From Hydractinia symbiolongicarpus (lineage: Eukaryota > Cnidaria > Hydrozoa > Anthoathecata > Hydractiniidae): DNA of 64,000 bases. The notes beneath the pieces were generated by a model that was not told the origin of the DNA, searched no databases, and saw nothing but the letters and a program-made list of their open reading frames with translations. The stretch covers positions 20,832,501 through 20,896,500 of the forward strand of contig NC_079880.1 of assembly GCF_029227915.1 (NCBI RefSeq), written 5' to 3'. Shown piece by piece: positions 62,255 to 64,000 of this stretch. Position 1 is the stretch's first letter. Every line of letters begins with the position of its first letter. The position numbers were made by a program, and so were the translations under genes.

Positions 62255-62427
62255 AGGACAGGCAACCCTGTGGATTTTTCCACGGGTTAACGACCAGTCT
62301 ATATTATATTACCTGTTTACGTCTGTCTGTCACCAACAATGGAACCACAAGGAGCGATATGCTCACAATGAGGTATAAAAAAGAACGGGCATACCTGCGG
62401 ACTTTTCCAGGGGCCACCAACTAGTTA
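62255..62427 (+). mobile_element. Two Helentron-like (HINE) 3' ends in tandem
   Basis: GGACAGGCAACCCTGTGG with TTTTTCCACGGGTTAACGAC at about 62260-62298 and ACGGGCATACCTGCGGAC with TTTTCCAGGGGCCACCAACT at about 62387-62425 are diverged copies of one 3' end: hairpin, then TTAACGACTAGT. A GTCTGTCTGTC microsatellite stub lies between them. This matches the ends at 24547 and 20268. Confidence 0.5.
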
Positions 62428-63059
62428 TCATAATTATAAGGGTAATATTTACTTTGCTAAACCACAACTAACTTTTTCTTAAAATACTCTCAACCTGTAG
62501 TTTCATAATAAAATAATTTGTTTTTTATTCAATAAACAATTACAAAGATAACTAAAATTTAATGCCTTCACTTGATTGCAGACTCTAATCAGGTCTGCGT
62601 AGCTAAAAATGAGCATTAAATACTAGTGGGTTCGCCCATATATGACCACTGTTTGCATATACCTTCAAAACTTGTTAGCAGCTACGATAAACAACTAACA
62701 CCCGGTCTTGATAAGTACAGGTTATATTCGTGCACCAATATGGCCATTTGTCACATGTAGAGCACAAATAGACCCTGGGTAAACAGAAAAACAACTCGCC
62801 CATTCACCGCTATTTCGTCCTAAACCCGGCTGCCAATTATTTTTCGAAATAGACACTTCAATCTAGTCATCATAGTATAATCTGCAATAGAGGGAATTAA
62901 ACATTCTCACATGCCAACTACTAACACTCCCAAAATGCTTCACATTCATTTCCAGTCGTCTAAACCCTGTTAGTTCAGTTTTAACCCACCCAGGGTCTAT
63001 TTTTATCACTCGACCAATCAATCATGTGGTTGCTTTTTCACAATAAAAGATAGGAAAAT
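62428..63059. other. Gene-free stretch
   Basis: No coding region was recognised. It contains a half copy (62578-62622) of the repeat seen at 50930-50990. Confidence 0.35.
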
Positions 63060-64000
63060 GAACAATGAAGAAGAAGAAGAAGAAGAAGTATTTATTCTAC
63101 AGTAATAGCATACATGAGGTAAAAGTCAATTATTAAATATCAGTAAGGAGACCAGCATTATTAGCCTACGGCTATGACAAAACAAAACAACAAAACAAAC
63201 AAAAACCTATGAAAAACGCAGTAACATTAAAAAACAAACAAATGATAACAAACTCAGCAGTACAATGAGAAAAAGAACTAGATCAGAGAAGAAGTTAGTT
63301 TAGGAGAGGTGAGAGAGACTAGTTGAGTTGAAGGAAAGAAGTTTTGTACAAAATTCCATGAATAAATGGACTGACTTCGAATAGAGTTCAAGCCGAAAGA
63401 TTTAGTTAACACAGTGGGGGGATTATCAAAACAAGAATAGATCCACGAGTCTGGTAAGAGTGGGAAAAGTCAACTTTGTAAGTATCAAGAAGTGCCTCTG
63501 GGAGTTTTCTGTGATATAAATTGTACAGAAAAATTACATTTTTCATGTGGACCAAATCAGCAAGTTTTAAAATATTAAGATTAGCGAAAAGAAGGGTAGA
63601 AGTCATTCTACATTGCGCCAAAGAAATTAGTCTAATTGCACAACGTTGTAAACAGTAAATACGATCAATATAGTGACTGGTTGGCCCCAAATTTCATTGC
63701 AGTAACGAAGATGGCTACCAAAGATAGCATGGTACACAGTTTTCAGAACACTTTGTGGAACAAGTTGTTGGAGTTTAGCTATAGCTCTATTAGCCCTCTT
63801 GAGTTTAACCGCAATCGCATTGATCTGAGATTTCCAGTTAAGATCAGAATCTAAGAGAAAGGTACTTAGTTCTTTCCGTTGATGAATAATTTGAAGTTAT
63901 AGTTTGTTGGTTTAAGCTTGTGCTTAAATAAGATATATTCAGTTTTACTTGCATTTATAAAGATTTTGTTGGCGTTGAGCCATTGGAAAAGAAATTTTAG
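63060..64000 (-). pseudogene. 3' part of a CR1/jockey-type LINE, running off the window
   Basis: At the right edge the minus strand reads FQWLNANKIFINASKTEYIL, the LINE RT segment after the catalytic palm (WL-x-ANK, KTE). After frame breaks, 63690-63406 gives the thumb and C-terminus: DRIYCLQRCAIRLIS, LFANLNILKLADLVHMKN, YNLYHRKLPEAL and HSYQTR. A 3'UTR follows, ending AATAAATAC and (TTC)7 read on the minus strand at about 63068-63090. The break pattern shows that it is inactive. The 5' part lies outside the window. Confidence 0.75.

Overview
This is an AT-rich, intron-rich, transposon-laden animal nuclear DNA segment. The gene set (boule-type RRM protein, two-pore K+ channel, theta-type diacylglycerol kinase, TMA16, ribosomal protein P0), short introns with GT-AG ends, and dispersed short elements ending in CAACCTCGTCCCCAGG suggest a cnidarian, most likely a hydrozoan. 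That taxonomic placement is inference. No prokaryotic system, CRISPR array or gene cluster is present.

Layout. 1-4.5 kb: two non-autonomous DNA transposons (10-1230 and 2206-3290) and what looks like the first coding exon of kynureninase (minus). 4.9-5.76 kb: a tandem array of about 128 bp. 6.1-8.4 kb: a broken non-LTR retrotransposon with a restriction-like endonuclease domain (minus), cut at its 5' side by a 100-bp mini-element. 8.5-17.4 kb: no recognised gene, but a 21-bp minisatellite at 12.67-13.18 kb. 17.8-23.1 kb: a complete seven-exon boule gene (plus). 26.7-29.1 kb: a two-exon K2P potassium channel (minus). 30.7-33.6 kb: a decayed hAT-like gene (minus) and a decayed THAP gene (plus). 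34.8-50.2 kb: a 28-coding-exon diacylglycerol kinase theta gene (minus), reconstructed with consistent intron phases to 947 residues. 51.5-52.05 kb: a 528-bp pure trinucleotide microsatellite. 56.1-59.3 kb: TMA16 (minus). 59.8-62.0 kb: RPLP0 (minus), in tandem with TMA16. 62.2-62.4 kb: Helentron-like 3' ends. 63.06-64 kb: the 3' end of a LINE running out of the window.

Functional links. RPLP0 (60S stalk base) and TMA16 (60S biogenesis factor) lie head to tail about 0.5 kb apart and both serve the large ribosomal subunit. The other genes are not obviously related. Boule is a germline translation regulator, K2P sets membrane leak conductance, DGK theta converts diacylglycerol to phosphatidic acid, and kynureninase acts in tryptophan catabolism.

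I did not find a convincing undescribed biological system. The most unusual items are the very short mini-element family with CAACCTCGTCCCCAGG ends, several tandem arrays that stay open as reading frames, and perfect short-loop hairpins in non-coding DNA.
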